A stretch of 64,000 nt of DNA from Mycolicibacterium bacteremicum (GTDB lineage Bacteria; Actinomycetota; Actinomycetes; Mycobacteriales; Mycobacteriaceae), in contig NZ_MVHJ01000007.1 of assembly GCF_002086115.1 (NCBI RefSeq), positions 62,001-126,000 on the forward strand, read 5' to 3'. A program made the translations under genes and the position numbers. Below the pieces are notes generated by a model. That model was not told where the DNA came from. It did not search any database and worked only from the letters and a program-made list of their open reading frames with translations. Position 1 is the first letter of the stretch. Every line of letters starts with the position of its first letter. Shown here piece by piece: positions 17,405-25,559 of this stretch.

Positions 17405-18711
17405 AGATCTCGCTGTTCTACGAGTTTGCGCTGCCGCGTCCGTGGTCCGACGATGATGAGCACCAGATGTTCCTCGATGGCCTCGACGAGGTGGAGGCCG
17501 CGGACAAGGCCGGCTTCTCCACCGTCTGGCTCACCGAGCACCACTTCCTGGAGGAGTACTGCCACGCGACCGCGCCGGAGATGTTCCTGGCCGCGGCCAG
17601 CCAGCGCACCAAGGACATTCGACTTGGCTTCGGTGTCATGCATCTGCCGCCGCCGATCAACCACCCCGCGCGGATCGCCGAGCGGGTGTCCACCCTGGAC
17701 CTGATCTCGAACGGACGTGTCGAATTCGGCACCGGCGAGGGATCATCGGTCGCCGAACTGGGCGGGTTCAACATCGACCCCGCCGACAAGCGCACCATGT
17801 GGGAGGAGGCCCTCGAGGTCTCCATCCGCTGTATGACCGAGGCGCCGTTCACCGGATTCAAGGGCGAGCATGTCGAGATGGCGGCCCGCAACGTCATCCC
17901 CAAGCCGCTGCAGGATCCGCACCCGCCGGTGTGGGTGGCCTGCACCCGGCCGTCCTCGGTGCAGATGGCGGCCCAGAAGGCCATCGGCGCACTGAGTTTC
18001 GCCTACACCGGACCCGAGGCGCTCAAGGACCGGGTGGACGGTTACTACCGCGACTTCGAGGAGCAGGGCACGCCGGTCACGCCGGCGATCAACCCCAACA
18101 TCCTGGCCATCGGCGGCGATCTGTCGATGATGGTGGCCCGCAATGACGACGAGGCGATCAAGCGCCTCGGAATCGGCGGCGGTTTCTTCTCGTTCGGCAT
18201 CATGCACTACTACCTCACCGGTATGCACACCCCCGGCCGCACCGGGGTGTGGGATCTCTACGAGCAGGCCGTGAAGGATGATCCGACGCTGGCCTACGGC
18301 CCGGGCCGCGGCGCCATCGGCGGACCGGACACGGTGCGGGAGTTCCTGCGCGGATACGAGGCCAGTGGCGTCGACGAGATCATCCTGCTGCTGAACCCGC
18401 GCAGCCACGAGGGCACCATGGAGTCCATCGAGATCATGGGCAAGGAGATCCTGCCCGAGTTCATCGAGCGCGACGAGAAGGCCAGGGCCGCCAAGGCCAA
18501 GCGGCTCGAGCCGGTCATCGAGAAGGTGGAGGGCCGCCGGCAGAACTGGGACGCGCCGTTGTTCGACGAGACCTACTCGTTCGGTGGCCTGCCCACCGGC
18601 CGGGGTGGCAAGTTCACCGCCGGGGAGATCCCCGAGGCGATGGCCGAGATCAACGAGGGCCGCGTGAAGGCCGCGCAGCTGGAGAAGGAACAGCGCGGGG
18701 CCGCAAGCTGA
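17401..18711 (+). CDS. LLM-class flavin-dependent oxidoreductase (luciferase-like)
   Basis: A 436-aa luciferase-like protein. [15 protein letters not shown] and the barrel segments STVWLTEHHFLEEYCHATAPE and RLGFGVMHLPPPINHPARIAERVSTLDLISNGR are typical of FMN-dependent monooxygenases. The C-terminus is extended by about 60 charged residues. It is longer than, and not closely similar to, the oxidoreductase at 885. It is likely an oxygenase for a ring or chain ketone in the ring-cleavage operon; the reaction is not known. Confidence 0.85.
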   Translation: MKISLFYEFALPRPWSDDDEHQMFLDGLDEVEAADKAGFSTVWLTEHHFLEEYCHATAPEMFLAAASQRTKDIRLGFGVMHLPPPINHPARIAERVSTLDLISNGRVEFGTGEGSSVAELGGFNIDPADKRTMWEEALEVSIRCMTEAPFTGFKGEHVEMAARNVIPKPLQDPHPPVWVACTRPSSVQMAAQKAIGALSFAYTGPEALKDRVDGYYRDFEEQGTPVTPAINPNILAIGGDLSMMVARNDDEAIKRLGIGGGFFSFGIMHYYLTGMHTPGRTGVWDLYEQAVKDDPTLAYGPGRGAIGGPDTVREFLRGYEASGVDEIILLLNPRSHEGTMESIEIMGKEILPEFIERDEKARAAKAKRLEPVIEKVEGRRQNWDAPLFDETYSFGGLPTGRGGKFTAGEIPEAMAEINEGRVKAAQLEKEQRGAAS

Positions 18712-18713
18712 CC

Positions 18714-19526
18714 ATGGGCGGTGAACGCTGGCGCTATGACGGGCGCCGGGTCGTGGTGACGGGATGTGCATCAGGTATCGGTGCGCATCTCGCCGCACAA
18801 CTGGCCGATCTCGGTGCCCGTGTCACCGGAATGGATCTGCGCCGACCCGCCTGTGTCCCCGACGAGTTCGTCGAGGTCGACTTCGCCGACGAGGCGTCCG
18901 TCGACGCTGCTGTCGCCGCGATCGAGGGACCGGTGGACGCGTTGTTCAATGTGGCCGGGGTGTCCTCGGGGATCGGCAAGCCGCTGCTGGTCGCCACCAT
19001 CAACTTCCTGGGGATGCGGCATCTCACCGAGGCGCTGCTACCGCAGCTGCCGGCCGGCTCGGCGATCGCCAACGTGTCCTCGCTGGCGGCGGCCAACTAC
19101 CGGGAGAATGCCGCGGTGACGGCCGGTCTGCTGGCGACCCGGTCGATGGCCGAGGGCATCGCCTGGTGCCAGGAGCATCCCGAGGCGCTCGCCGACGGCG
19201 GCTACCGGCTGTCGAAGGAGGCCATCATCCTCTACGGCATGGCACAGGCGATCCCGCTCGGCGAGCGCGGCATCCGCATCAACTGCACCGGGCCGGGCGT
19301 CACCGAGACCCCCATCCTGGATCAGCTGCGCTCGGCCTATGGGCAGGACTACCTGGATTCGTTCCCGACGCTGCTCGGCCATGTGTGCGGACCGGATGAA
19401 CAGGCCTCGGTGCTGGCCTTTCTCAACAGTCCAGCGGCAAGCTACATTTCGGGACAGGTGATCTGGGTGGACGGCGGTATCGTCGCCCACCGGATCGCGC
19501 AGGCGACACTGGAAGGAATCGACTAG
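18714..19526 (+). CDS. SDR, coniferyl-alcohol dehydrogenase-like
   Basis: A 270-aa SDR. TGCASGIGAHLAAQLADLG is the cofactor motif, NVAGV the structural motif and YRLSKEA the catalytic Tyr/Lys. The spacing with a short N-terminal half and an insertion before the catalytic YRLSK is like 3-alpha-hydroxysteroid/coniferyl-alcohol dehydrogenases. It starts 2 bases after the previous stop, and its stop directly abuts the next ATG. Confidence 0.85.
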   Translation: MGGERWRYDGRRVVVTGCASGIGAHLAAQLADLGARVTGMDLRRPACVPDEFVEVDFADEASVDAAVAAIEGPVDALFNVAGVSSGIGKPLLVATINFLGMRHLTEALLPQLPAGSAIANVSSLAAANYRENAAVTAGLLATRSMAEGIAWCQEHPEALADGGYRLSKEAIILYGMAQAIPLGERGIRINCTGPGVTETPILDQLRSAYGQDYLDSFPTLLGHVCGPDEQASVLAFLNSPAASYISGQVIWVDGGIVAHRIAQATLEGID

Positions 19527-20522
19527 ATGTCCACCATGCAGGATTTCCGCCGGGTCGCCGATGATGTGCGCAACTGGGGCCGCTGGGGTGACGACGACGA
19601 ACTCGGCACGCTCAACCTGATCACCGAGGAGAAGGTCGCCGAGGCTGCCACGCTGGTCAAGCGCGGCAAGGTGATCTCACTCGGCGGAGACTTCGGATCC
19701 AACGGACCGCAGGGTGCGTTCAAGTTCCGGATCAACCCGATCCATGTGATGACCGTCGACGGTGGCGACGCCGAGACGCTGGTCAAGTACGCGCCCGAGT
19801 GGGCCCGCAAATCCGTTGCCCAGGAACTCAGCTCATTCTTCGTCGACAACCCGTTCCGGTTCAACGACGACATGATCACCATGTCCCTGCAGTCGGCCAC
19901 GCAGTGGGACGCGCTCTCGCACGTGTACTACGAGGACAAGCTGTACAACGGTTTTCCGGCGGACTCGGTGACCAGCTTCGGCGCCTACCGGTGCGGTATC
20001 GAGAAGGTGGACGGTAAGGGCATCGTGTCGCGCGGTGTGCTGCTCGATGTCGTCGCCCACCGCGGCGAAGAGGTGTTCTGCGCGCCCGGCCGGCCGATCA
20101 CCCCGGCCGAACTCGACGATATCGCCGCCGCACAGGGCGTGCGGATCGGCCGCGGCGACATCGTGGTGGTGCACACCGGTTGGTGGACGCGTTTCCTGTC
20201 CACCGGCGACGGCCACGAGGCCGGCTCCGGGCTGCACTGGACCTGCGCCTCCTGGCTGCACGATCACCAGGTCGCCGCCGTCGCCTCGGACAACCTGATG
20301 GTCGAGGATCCCGACCCGGCCAACGGTGTCGAGGGCACCTTCCTGCCGATGCACATGATCTGCCTGCGGGACATGGGCCTGATGCTCGGCGAGTACTGGG
20401 ATCTGACCGGGCTGGCCGCCGACTGCCGCGCCGACGGTGTCTACGAGTTCCAGCTCATCGCGCCGCCGCTGAAGGTGGTCGGCGCGGTCGGCGCGCCCGT
20501 CAGCCCGATTGCCATCAAATGA
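19527..20522 (+). CDS. Cyclase family protein (kynurenine formamidase-like fold)
   Basis: A 331-aa protein of the putative cyclase family (PF04199). The N-terminal WGRWGDDDELGTLNLI and RGVLLDVVAHRGEE are family features. The usual metal motif HxGTHxD is replaced by QSATQWDALSHV (about residue 115), so both first-sphere histidines are glutamine. Other family branches with this replacement exist, but catalysis then cannot follow the formamidase scheme. It may hydrolyse or lactonise an intermediate of the ring-cleavage operon. Confidence 0.8.
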   Translation: MSTMQDFRRVADDVRNWGRWGDDDELGTLNLITEEKVAEAATLVKRGKVISLGGDFGSNGPQGAFKFRINPIHVMTVDGGDAETLVKYAPEWARKSVAQELSSFFVDNPFRFNDDMITMSLQSATQWDALSHVYYEDKLYNGFPADSVTSFGAYRCGIEKVDGKGIVSRGVLLDVVAHRGEEVFCAPGRPITPAELDDIAAAQGVRIGRGDIVVVHTGWWTRFLSTGDGHEAGSGLHWTCASWLHDHQVAAVASDNLMVEDPDPANGVEGTFLPMHMICLRDMGLMLGEYWDLTGLAADCRADGVYEFQLIAPPLKVVGAVGAPVSPIAIK

Positions 20523-21343
20523 GTTTCCGGCGCACGGCGATCACCGTCGACGGTCTGCGGACCAGCTATCTGGACGCCGGTTCCGGCGACCCGGTGGTGC
20601 TGTTGCACGGCGGCGAGTTCGGGGTGAGTGCCGAGCTGGGCTGGGAACGGGTGATCGACCTGCTGGCCGAGCACTACCGGGTGCTGGCACCGGACATGCT
20701 GGGGTTCGGTGACAGCGCCAAAGTCGTCGATTTCACCGACGGCCGCGGGATGCGGATCCGTCATATCGCCGCGTTCTGCGCCGCCGTCGGCGTGCCGGTG
20801 GCGCACTTCGTCGGCAACTCGATGGGTGCGATCAACCTGCTGGTCGACGCGACGTCGGAGAATCCGCTGTTGCCGGCCCGCAGTCTGGTGGCCATCTGTG
20901 GCGGCGGGGAGATCCAGAAGAACGAGCACACGGCCGCGTTGTACGACTACGACGCGACGCCCGAGGCGATGCGCCGCATCGTCACCGCGCTGTTCTCCGA
21001 CCCCGCGTATGCCGCCGACGAGTCCTATGTCCGGCGACGTTTCGAATCCAGCATCGCCCCGGGCGCCTGGGAATCACTGGCGGCGGCCAGATTTCGCCGA
21101 CCCGGACTGGAGGCGCCGGCGCTGCCGTCCGCGCAGCGCGCCTACGAGCGCATCACCGTGCCCACGCTGATCATCGAGGGCGCCGCGGACAAGCTGCTCC
21201 CGTCCGGATGGGCCGCGCAGATCGCCGCGCAGATCCCCGGCGGGCAGTCCGTGGTCATCGACGACGCCGGACACTGCCCGCAGATCGAACAACCCGCAGC
21301 CGTCGCACAGGTGCTGCTGGACTTCTTGAAAGGCGCTCCATGA
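20519..21343 (+). CDS. Alpha/beta hydrolase, second MhpC-like
   Basis: A 274-aa alpha/beta hydrolase. VVLLHGGEFGVS gives the oxyanion region, GNSMGAINL the nucleophile elbow (about residue 103) typical of MhpC, IIEGAADKLLP the acid and DDAGHCPQIEQP the histidine. It is as good a C-C hydrolase candidate as the gene at 12264. Having two such hydrolases in one operon suggests two cleavages in sequence or two substrates. The ATG at 20519 overlaps the cyclase stop; the stop overlaps the next SDR. Confidence 0.85.
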   Translation: MSFRRTAITVDGLRTSYLDAGSGDPVVLLHGGEFGVSAELGWERVIDLLAEHYRVLAPDMLGFGDSAKVVDFTDGRGMRIRHIAAFCAAVGVPVAHFVGNSMGAINLLVDATSENPLLPARSLVAICGGGEIQKNEHTAALYDYDATPEAMRRIVTALFSDPAYAADESYVRRRFESSIAPGAWESLAAARFRRPGLEAPALPSAQRAYERITVPTLIIEGAADKLLPSGWAAQIAAQIPGGQSVVIDDAGHCPQIEQPAAVAQVLLDFLKGAP

Positions 21344-22143
21344 CAGGCGAACTGGACGGCAAGGTGGCCGTCATCACCGGTGGCGCCGGCGGATTGGGCG
21401 AAGGTTTGGTCCGCCGGTTCGTCGCCGAGGGCGCCCGGGTGGTCTTCGGTGACGTGGACGGCGAACGCGGCGCGACGCTGGCCACCGAACTCGGTGCCAC
21501 GGCGCGGTTTCTGGGCACCGACGTCACCGACACCGCGCAGATCGCCGCGCTGATCGGCACGGCCGTCGACGTGTTCGGCGGCCTGGACGTCATGGTGAAC
21601 AATGCCGGGGTGTCGGGCACCATGCACCGGCGGTTCCTCGACGACGACCTCGCCGACTTCGACGCGGTCATGCGTGTCAACGTGCGCGCCGTGATGGCCG
21701 GCACCCGCGACGCCGCCCGGCACATGGCCGAGCACGGCGGCGGGTCGGTGATCAACCTGACCTCGATCGGTGGCATCCAGGCCGGGGGCGGGGTGATGAC
21801 CTACCGGGCGTCCAAGGCCGCGGTCATCCAGTTCACCAAGTCCGCCGCCATCGAATTGGCGCATCACGAGGTCCGGGTCAACGCCATCGCACCGGGCAAC
21901 ATCCGTACCGCCATCGTGGCGAAGTCGGCGTCGGGGGAGGACCGGGAGCGCCTGGAGGAGTTCGAGGCCAAGATCCGCGCCCAGATGCGCAACGACCGGC
22001 CGCTCAAGCGCGAGGGCACCGTCGACGACGTGGCCGAGGCCGCACTGTATTTCGCCACCGACAAGTCGCGGTATGTGACGGGCACCGTGCTGCCCATCGA
22101 CGGTGGCACGGTGGCCGGGAAGGTGATCGTGCGCAAGGCGTGA
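21340..22143 (+). CDS. Short-chain dehydrogenase/reductase
   Basis: A 267-aa SDR with TGGAGGLGEGLVRRF (cofactor), NNAGVSGTM and YRASKAA (catalytic). It ends with the usual GGTVAGK tail. It is the last gene of the nine-gene ring-cleavage operon. A weak stem (GTCTGCG ... CGCAGAC, 22170-22200) follows and may end transcription. Confidence 0.85.
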   Translation: MTGELDGKVAVITGGAGGLGEGLVRRFVAEGARVVFGDVDGERGATLATELGATARFLGTDVTDTAQIAALIGTAVDVFGGLDVMVNNAGVSGTMHRRFLDDDLADFDAVMRVNVRAVMAGTRDAARHMAEHGGGSVINLTSIGGIQAGGGVMTYRASKAAVIQFTKSAAIELAHHEVRVNAIAPGNIRTAIVAKSASGEDRERLEEFEAKIRAQMRNDRPLKREGTVDDVAEAALYFATDKSRYVTGTVLPIDGGTVAGKVIVRKA

Positions 22144-22228
22144 TTTCCTGCGCGACCGTGCGTTCTCTCGGTCTGCGCATGGCGTGTCGGGCCGCAGACG
22201 CGCACGCTCGCCGGACCGGGTCGGCCAT

Positions 22229-22250
22229 TTAAATCAAGTGCTTGACTTAA
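22229..22250. promoter_or_regulatory. Near-perfect palindrome around CAAGTGCTTG, probable TetR operator
   Basis: Ten-base arms around a TG centre, with one mismatch. The core ATCAAGTGCTTGA is like the KstR2 consensus AnCAAGnnCTTGnT. It ends 14 bases before the TetR start, so the TetR protein at 22265 probably represses its own operon here. Confidence 0.7.
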
Positions 22251-22264
22251 TTACAGGAGAGGCG

Positions 22265-22933
22265 TTGACTGTAACGGTGACCGCAGCCAGACCCCTGCGG
22301 ACCGAGCGGGCGAGCAGCACCCGCGAGGCCATCCTGACCGCCGCCGAACGGCTCTATGCCGAACACGGTGTCTTCGCGGTGTCCAACCGGCAGGTCAGTG
22401 AGGCTGCCGGACAAGGGAACAACGCCGCCGTCGGCTACCACTTCGGTACCAAGACCGATTTGGTCCGCGCCATCGAGCAACGCCACCGCGAACCGATCGA
22501 ACAGATCCGCGGTCGGCTGGTGGCCCGCACCGACGAGCACACCGACCTGCGCGGCTGGGTGGAGTGCCTGGTCCGTCCGCTCACCGACCACCTGGCCGAC
22601 CTGGGCAACCCCACCTGGTACGCCCGGTTCGCCGCGCAGGCCATGACCGATCCGGCCTACCACGGCATCGTGGTCCGCGACGCGCTGAGTTCGGCCTCGC
22701 TGGTCCAGGTGATCGAGGGCATCAACCGCTGCCTGCCCGAGCTTCCCGCAGAGGTTCGCTACGAGCGCAACATCATGGCGCGAAACCTGTTGATGCACAG
22801 CTGCGCCGACCGTGAGCGGGCGTTGACCGCCGACCCGGTGGCCGCAGTGCGGACCTGGAGTGCGGCCGGTGCCGGTCTGATCGACGCGATCGTCGGGCTC
22901 TGGTTGGCGCCGGTGACCGGGGAGCCCGCATGA
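22265..22933 (+). CDS. TetR-family transcriptional regulator
   Basis: A 222-aa TetR protein. STREAILTAAERLYAEHGVFAVSNRQVSEAAGQGNNAAVGYHFG is the DNA-binding domain. The C-terminal ligand domain is diverse. The start is TTG at 22265, preceded by AGGAGAGG and by the palindrome it should bind. It leads the operon ferredoxin, P450, amidohydrolase, M24 pair, crotonase, CoA-transferase; its stop overlaps the ferredoxin start by ATGA. Confidence 0.87.
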   Translation: MTVTVTAARPLRTERASSTREAILTAAERLYAEHGVFAVSNRQVSEAAGQGNNAAVGYHFGTKTDLVRAIEQRHREPIEQIRGRLVARTDEHTDLRGWVECLVRPLTDHLADLGNPTWYARFAAQAMTDPAYHGIVVRDALSSASLVQVIEGINRCLPELPAEVRYERNIMARNLLMHSCADRERALTADPVAAVRTWSAAGAGLIDAIVGLWLAPVTGEPA

Positions 22934-23124
22934 GAGTCACCGTGGACCAGGACAAGTGTGTGTCCTCGGGGCAGTGTGTCCTCAACGCGATGGACGTATT
23001 CGATCAGCGCGATGAGGACGGCGTCGTCGAACTGCTCGTGCCCGAACCCGACGCCGATCACCACGACAACGTGCGCGCCGCCGCCGCGGCCTGCCCAGCC
23101 CTAGCCATCGACATCCAAGACTGA
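22930..23124 (+). CDS. Small 3Fe-4S-type ferredoxin, P450 partner
   Basis: A 64-aa ferredoxin. CVSSGQC (residues 11-17) and a distal CPAL give the Cx5C...CP pattern of mycobacterial P450 redox partners; there is no fourth cysteine in the first motif, so a 3Fe-4S cluster is expected. It lies 6 bases before the P450 at 23131 and should pass electrons to it. Its ATG overlaps the TetR stop. Confidence 0.9.
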   Translation: MRVTVDQDKCVSSGQCVLNAMDVFDQRDEDGVVELLVPEPDADHHDNVRAAAAACPALAIDIQD

Positions 23125-23130
23125 GGGATC

Positions 23131-24348
23131 ATGTCCGAAACGCTGACCGAAACCGATATCCCGGAATACCCGATGGAGCGGGAGGCGTCCTGCCCGTTCG
23201 CCCCGCCGCGCCGAATGCTCAACAGCGACAAGGGTCTGTGGCGGGTCAAGATCTGGAATGGTGACACACCCTGGTTGATCACCGGCCACGAGGAGGCCAA
23301 GGCGCTGTTCGCCGACGCCCGGATCAGCGTCGACGACCGACGCGACGGCTTCCCGCACTGGAACGAGCACATGCTGTCGACGGTGGACAAGCGGCCGCGC
23401 TCGGTGTTCACCGCCGACGCCGAAGAGCACACCCGGTTCCGTCGGATGCTGTCCAAGCCCTTCACCTTCCGGCGCGTCGAGGGTCTGCGACCGGTGATCC
23501 AGAAGATCACCGACGAGTGCATCGACGAGATCCTGGCCGGTCCGCAGCCCGCCGATATCGTCGACAAGCTGGCGCTGCCGGTACCGACCGTGGTGATCAG
23601 CGAGATGCTCGGCGTCCCTTACGAAGATCACGAGTTCTTCCAGGAGCATGCCAACGCCGGCCTGGCCCGCTACGCGGCGGCCGACGCCATGCAGAAGGGC
23701 GCGATGAGCCTGCACCAGTACCTGATCAACCTCATCGAGAAGAAACAGGCCGACCCGGCCGTGGATGCGGTGTCGGATCTGGCGGAGCGGGTCAACGCCG
23801 GTGAGATCAGCGTCAAGGAGGCCGCCCAGCTGGGCACCGGCCTGCTGATCGCCGGGCACGAGACCACCGCCAACGTGATCGGCATCGGTGTCCTGGCGCT
23901 GCTGGAAAACCCCGAGCAGGCCGACTTCCTGCGCAACGCCGACGATCCCAAGGTCATCGCCAACGCCGTCGAGGAGTTGATGCGCTACCTGTCGATCATC
24001 CAGAACGGCCAGCGCCGGGTTGCCATCGAGGACATCGAGATCAGCGGTGAGACCATCAAGGCCGGCGACGGCGTGATCATCGACCTGGCCCCGGCCAACT
24101 GGGATGCCAAGGCCTACCCGGAACCGGACAAACTCGACCTGTCCCGCAACGCAAGCCAGCAGCTCGGCTTCGGTTACGGCCGGCACCAGTGCGTCGGCCA
24201 GCAGCTGGCCCGTGCCGAACTGCAGATCGTCTTCCACACCCTGTTGCGTCGCATCCCGACCATGCGCCTGGCCATCCCCTTCGACCAGGTGCCGTTCAAA
24301 CACGACCGGCTCGCCTACGGCGTATACGAACTTCCGGTGACCTGGTAA
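23131..24348 (+). CDS. Cytochrome P450
   Basis: A 405-aa P450. AGHETTAN (about residue 245) is the oxygen-binding I-helix motif, and FGYGRHQCVG (about residue 350) holds the heme cysteine. It has no membrane anchor, as in all bacterial class I P450s. The adjacent ferredoxin is its natural electron donor. Family level (CYP number) cannot be given without a search. It is probably the first oxidising step of this operon. Confidence 0.93.
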   Translation: MSETLTETDIPEYPMEREASCPFAPPRRMLNSDKGLWRVKIWNGDTPWLITGHEEAKALFADARISVDDRRDGFPHWNEHMLSTVDKRPRSVFTADAEEHTRFRRMLSKPFTFRRVEGLRPVIQKITDECIDEILAGPQPADIVDKLALPVPTVVISEMLGVPYEDHEFFQEHANAGLARYAAADAMQKGAMSLHQYLINLIEKKQADPAVDAVSDLAERVNAGEISVKEAAQLGTGLLIAGHETTANVIGIGVLALLENPEQADFLRNADDPKVIANAVEELMRYLSIIQNGQRRVAIEDIEISGETIKAGDGVIIDLAPANWDAKAYPEPDKLDLSRNASQQLGFGYGRHQCVGQQLARAELQIVFHTLLRRIPTMRLAIPFDQVPFKHDRLAYGVYELPVTW

Positions 24349-24389
24349 GCCGACCGCACTCCCTTCCAACAGCCCAATCGGAGACGGAA

Positions 24390-25559
24390 ATGACCACATC
24401 CACGCTCTACCCGCCACAAGGATTCGGTGCCCCGAAGGACCGCCGCGGCCACGCGTCGCCGGATGGACCGGCAGGGCTTCCCAAGGACACCGAGATCTTC
24501 TCCGCGGACAACCACATCTCGGTGGCCGACGACATCTTCTACGACCGGTTCCCCGAGGAGCTCAAGGGCGCCGCGCCGCGGATCTGGTACGAGGACGGCG
24601 CCTACATGGTCGGTATGAAGGGCAAGGCCTGGACCGGTGGCGATTTCGGCCGGGTGCTCATGCAGTACGACGATCTGGCCGGTGCCGCGTCCAACAACAT
24701 CGAGGCCCGCATCCGCGAACTCAAAGAGGACGGCATCGACAAGGAACTGGCGTTCCCCAACGCCGTGCTGGCGTTGTTCCACTACCCGGACAAGTCGCTG
24801 CGCGAGCGCGTATTCCGCATCTACAACGAGCACATCGCCGACCTGCAGGAGCGCTCCAATGGGCACTTCTACGGCGTGGGCCTGATCAACTGGTGGGACC
24901 CCAAGGGAACCCGCAGCACGCTGGCCGAGCTGAAGTCTCTGGGAATCAGGACCTTCCTGCTGCCGCTCAATCCCGGCAAGGACGACGAGGGCAACATCTA
25001 CGACTACGGCGGCGCCGCGCTGGACGCGGTATGGGACGAGATCGAGGACGCCGGACTGCCGGTCAGCCACCACATCGGGGAGACCCCGCCCAAGACGCCG
25101 TGCGAGAACAACAGCGTCGTCGTGGGCATGATGGTCAACGTCGATTCGTTCCGCGAACAGTTCGCCAAGTACCTGTTCTCCGGCATCCTGGACCGCCACC
25201 CCAAGCTCAAGATCGGCTGGTTCGAGGGCGGTATCGCCTGGGTGCCGACCGCACTGCAGGACGGCGAGCACATGCTGGCCTCCTATCGGCACATGTTCAA
25301 TCACGAACTGCAGCACGATATCCGGCACTACTGGTACAAGCACATGAGCGCCTCGTTCATGGTCGACCCGCTGGGGCTGCGGCTGATCGACGAGATCGGC
25401 GTGGACAACGTGATGTGGTCCAGTGACTACCCGCACAACGAGTCCACCTTCGGGTACTCGGAGAAGTCGCTGGCCACCGTCGTGGACGCCGTCGGACCGG
25501 AGGACGCCGCCAAGATCGTGTCGACGAACATCCAGAAGTTCCTCGGTCTGCAGTCATGA
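24390..25559 (+). CDS. Amidohydrolase family 2 protein (PF04909)
   Basis: A 389-aa protein of the amidohydrolase-2/decarboxylase family. SADNHISVADDIFYDR at the start keeps only one histidine of the usual DxHxH, as in the related gene at 43893. LPVSHHIGETPP, KIGWFEGGIAW and WSSDYPHNEST hold later family histidines and the aspartate. Members are hydrolases or non-oxidative decarboxylases. Its stop overlaps the next start (ATGA). Substrate unknown. Confidence 0.83.
   Translation: MTTSTLYPPQGFGAPKDRRGHASPDGPAGLPKDTEIFSADNHISVADDIFYDRFPEELKGAAPRIWYEDGAYMVGMKGKAWTGGDFGRVLMQYDDLAGAASNNIEARIRELKEDGIDKELAFPNAVLALFHYPDKSLRERVFRIYNEHIADLQERSNGHFYGVGLINWWDPKGTRSTLAELKSLGIRTFLLPLNPGKDDEGNIYDYGGAALDAVWDEIEDAGLPVSHHIGETPPKTPCENNSVVVGMMVNVDSFREQFAKYLFSGILDRHPKLKIGWFEGGIAWVPTALQDGEHMLASYRHMFNHELQHDIRHYWYKHMSASFMVDPLGLRLIDEIGVDNVMWSSDYPHNESTFGYSEKSLATVVDAVGPEDAAKIVSTNIQKFLGLQS

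Noticed and set aside
12264..21343. Calling the operon a 3-hydroxyphenylpropionate (mhp) pathway
   Set aside because: The hydratase, aldolase and aldehyde dehydrogenase of the mhp pathway (MhpD/E/F) are absent and KstD-like and luciferase-like genes are present, so the substrate is probably different.
22144..22228. GTCTGCG ... CGCAGAC stem after the ring-cleavage operon as a terminator
   Set aside because: The stem is only 7 bp with a 15-base loop and no T-run; it is too weak to list as a feature.
22265..22933. Naming the TetR protein KstR2 from its operator-like site
   Set aside because: The protein sequence does not resemble KstR2 as I know it, and gene order around it is different.
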